Source: an uncultured Synechococcus sp. (lineage in GTDB: Bacteria; Cyanobacteriota; Cyanobacteriia; PCC-6307; Cyanobiaceae). From it: a stretch of DNA of 16,574 nucleotides. The DNA lies in assembly GCA_937975655.1 (NCBI GenBank), contig CALJTZ010000324.1, positions 1 to 16,574 of the forward strand, written 5' to 3'. This document shows, piece by piece, positions 16,368 through 16,574 of the stretch. The notes beneath the pieces are model-generated. The model saw nothing but the letters and a program-made list of their open reading frames with translations. It was not told where the DNA came from and made no database searches. Each line of letters opens with the position of its first letter. Position 1 is the first letter of the stretch. The position numbers and the translations under genes are program-made.

Positions 16368-16573
16368 GGTTTCGTCCTCCGGGCCGGGGCGGTTTTTTTG
16401 GCTGCAGGCTTGGATTTGGGCTTGGCTGCCGCCTTGTCCGCAGGTTTGGCTGCTGGCTTAGCTGCAGGCTTGGACGCAGACTTAGTCACTCCTTTTGGCG
16501 CTGGCTTGCTGGTCGGCTTCACTGCGGGTTTGGGATTCGCTGCCTTCGCCTTGCCTGCTTTGACCGCTCGAGC
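16364..16573 (-). CDS. C-terminal tail of the gene upstream of brxB, probably brxA (5' partial), Lys/Ala/Pro-rich
   Basis: The frame is open from the right edge to TGA at 16366-16364, giving 69 visible residues, and it overlaps the brxB ATG by 4 nt. In BREX type 1 this position belongs to brxA (DUF1819), a small DNA-binding helical protein. The visible part, however, contains only a low-complexity basic tail built from KPA, KPAAK and SKP units, ending in KKTAPARRTKP. About a third of the residues are Lys or Arg and there are no acidic residues apart from one Asp. Such tails resemble histone H1 or HU-type C-termini and bind DNA without sequence specificity. No DUF1819 sequence is visible, so the assignment rests on operon position alone. 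An A7 run (16399-16393 on the coding strand) lies within it. Confidence 0.6.
   Translation of the reverse strand, partial: ARAVKAGKAKAANPKPAVKPTSKPAPKGVTKSASKPAAKPAAKPADKAAAKPKSKPAAKKTAPARRTKP
16375..16380 (-). promoter_or_regulatory. Shine-Dalgarno GGAGGA for brxB
   Basis: GGAGGA on the minus strand ends 7 nt before the brxB ATG at 16367. It lies inside the end of the upstream coding region, where it encodes part of the ARRT segment. It fixes the brxB start and argues for strong initiation independent of pure coupling. Confidence 0.75.
16401..16474 (-). repeat. 14-bp direct repeat in the basic tail gene
   Basis: The 14-mer gctgcaggcttgga occurs exactly at 16401-16414 and again at 16461-16474, 60 bp apart. 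Degenerate copies lie between and beyond. The repeats encode SKPAA units, so the tail probably grew by duplication and can vary in length in frame. Confidence 0.8.
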
Positions 16574-16574
16574 A

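Overview
The window is dominated by a BREX type 1 phage-defence operon on the minus strand, from the right edge to position 2600. Read 5'->3' on that strand, the order is: a truncated gene where brxA is expected (16573-16364), brxB (DUF1788), brxC (large P-loop ATPase), pglX (adenine methyltransferase), an AlbA_2/GHKL/winged-helix protein, pglZ (alkaline-phosphatase superfamily) and a brxL-type AAA+ ATPase. Neighbouring genes overlap or almost touch: ATGA overlaps at brxA/brxB and brxB/brxC, 10 nt between pglX and the AlbA_2 gene, a TGATG overlap into pglZ, and 11 nt of overlap into brxL. The only real gap is 49 nt between brxC and pglX. The operon's promoter and the start of its first gene lie beyond the right edge.

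The operon departs from the textbook set in several ways. The brxL product keeps the BrxL ATPase core, but its C-terminus reads as an MIT_C (phospholipase-D-like) domain of the kind known from the eukaryotic ESCRT-linked protein MITD1, not a Lon-type protease domain. The first gene ends in a strongly basic Lys/Ala/Pro tail resembling histone H1. A putative ATP-binding regulator sits inside the effector cluster. The middle of pglX is clearly AT-richer than both its ends, which suggests exchange of the specificity region.

The left 2.3 kb is on the plus strand and looks unrelated to BREX. It holds the 3' end of a GC-rich gene with a truncated rhodanese-like start and an unrelated tail (3-314), an AT-richer stretch with little recognisable content (315-712), an unrecognised 168-residue ORF (713-1219), and a tight pair made of a 52-residue acidic protein and an M28-family metallopeptidase (1341-2337). 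The M28 gene and brxL are convergent, with 262 nt between them.

Organism: a bacterium of moderately high GC. The M28 protein resembles a form I associate with cyanobacteria, which makes a Synechococcus/Cyanobium-type picocyanobacterium plausible. This is an inference, since there is no rRNA or other marker gene in the window.

How the genes should work together, from knowledge of BREX type 1: PglX methylates the host's non-palindromic target sites with help from BrxB, BrxC and PglZ, and unmodified phage DNA is blocked from replicating. BrxL is a DNA-binding AAA+ motor needed for defence, and the accessory AlbA_2 protein may regulate the operon or sense ligands.
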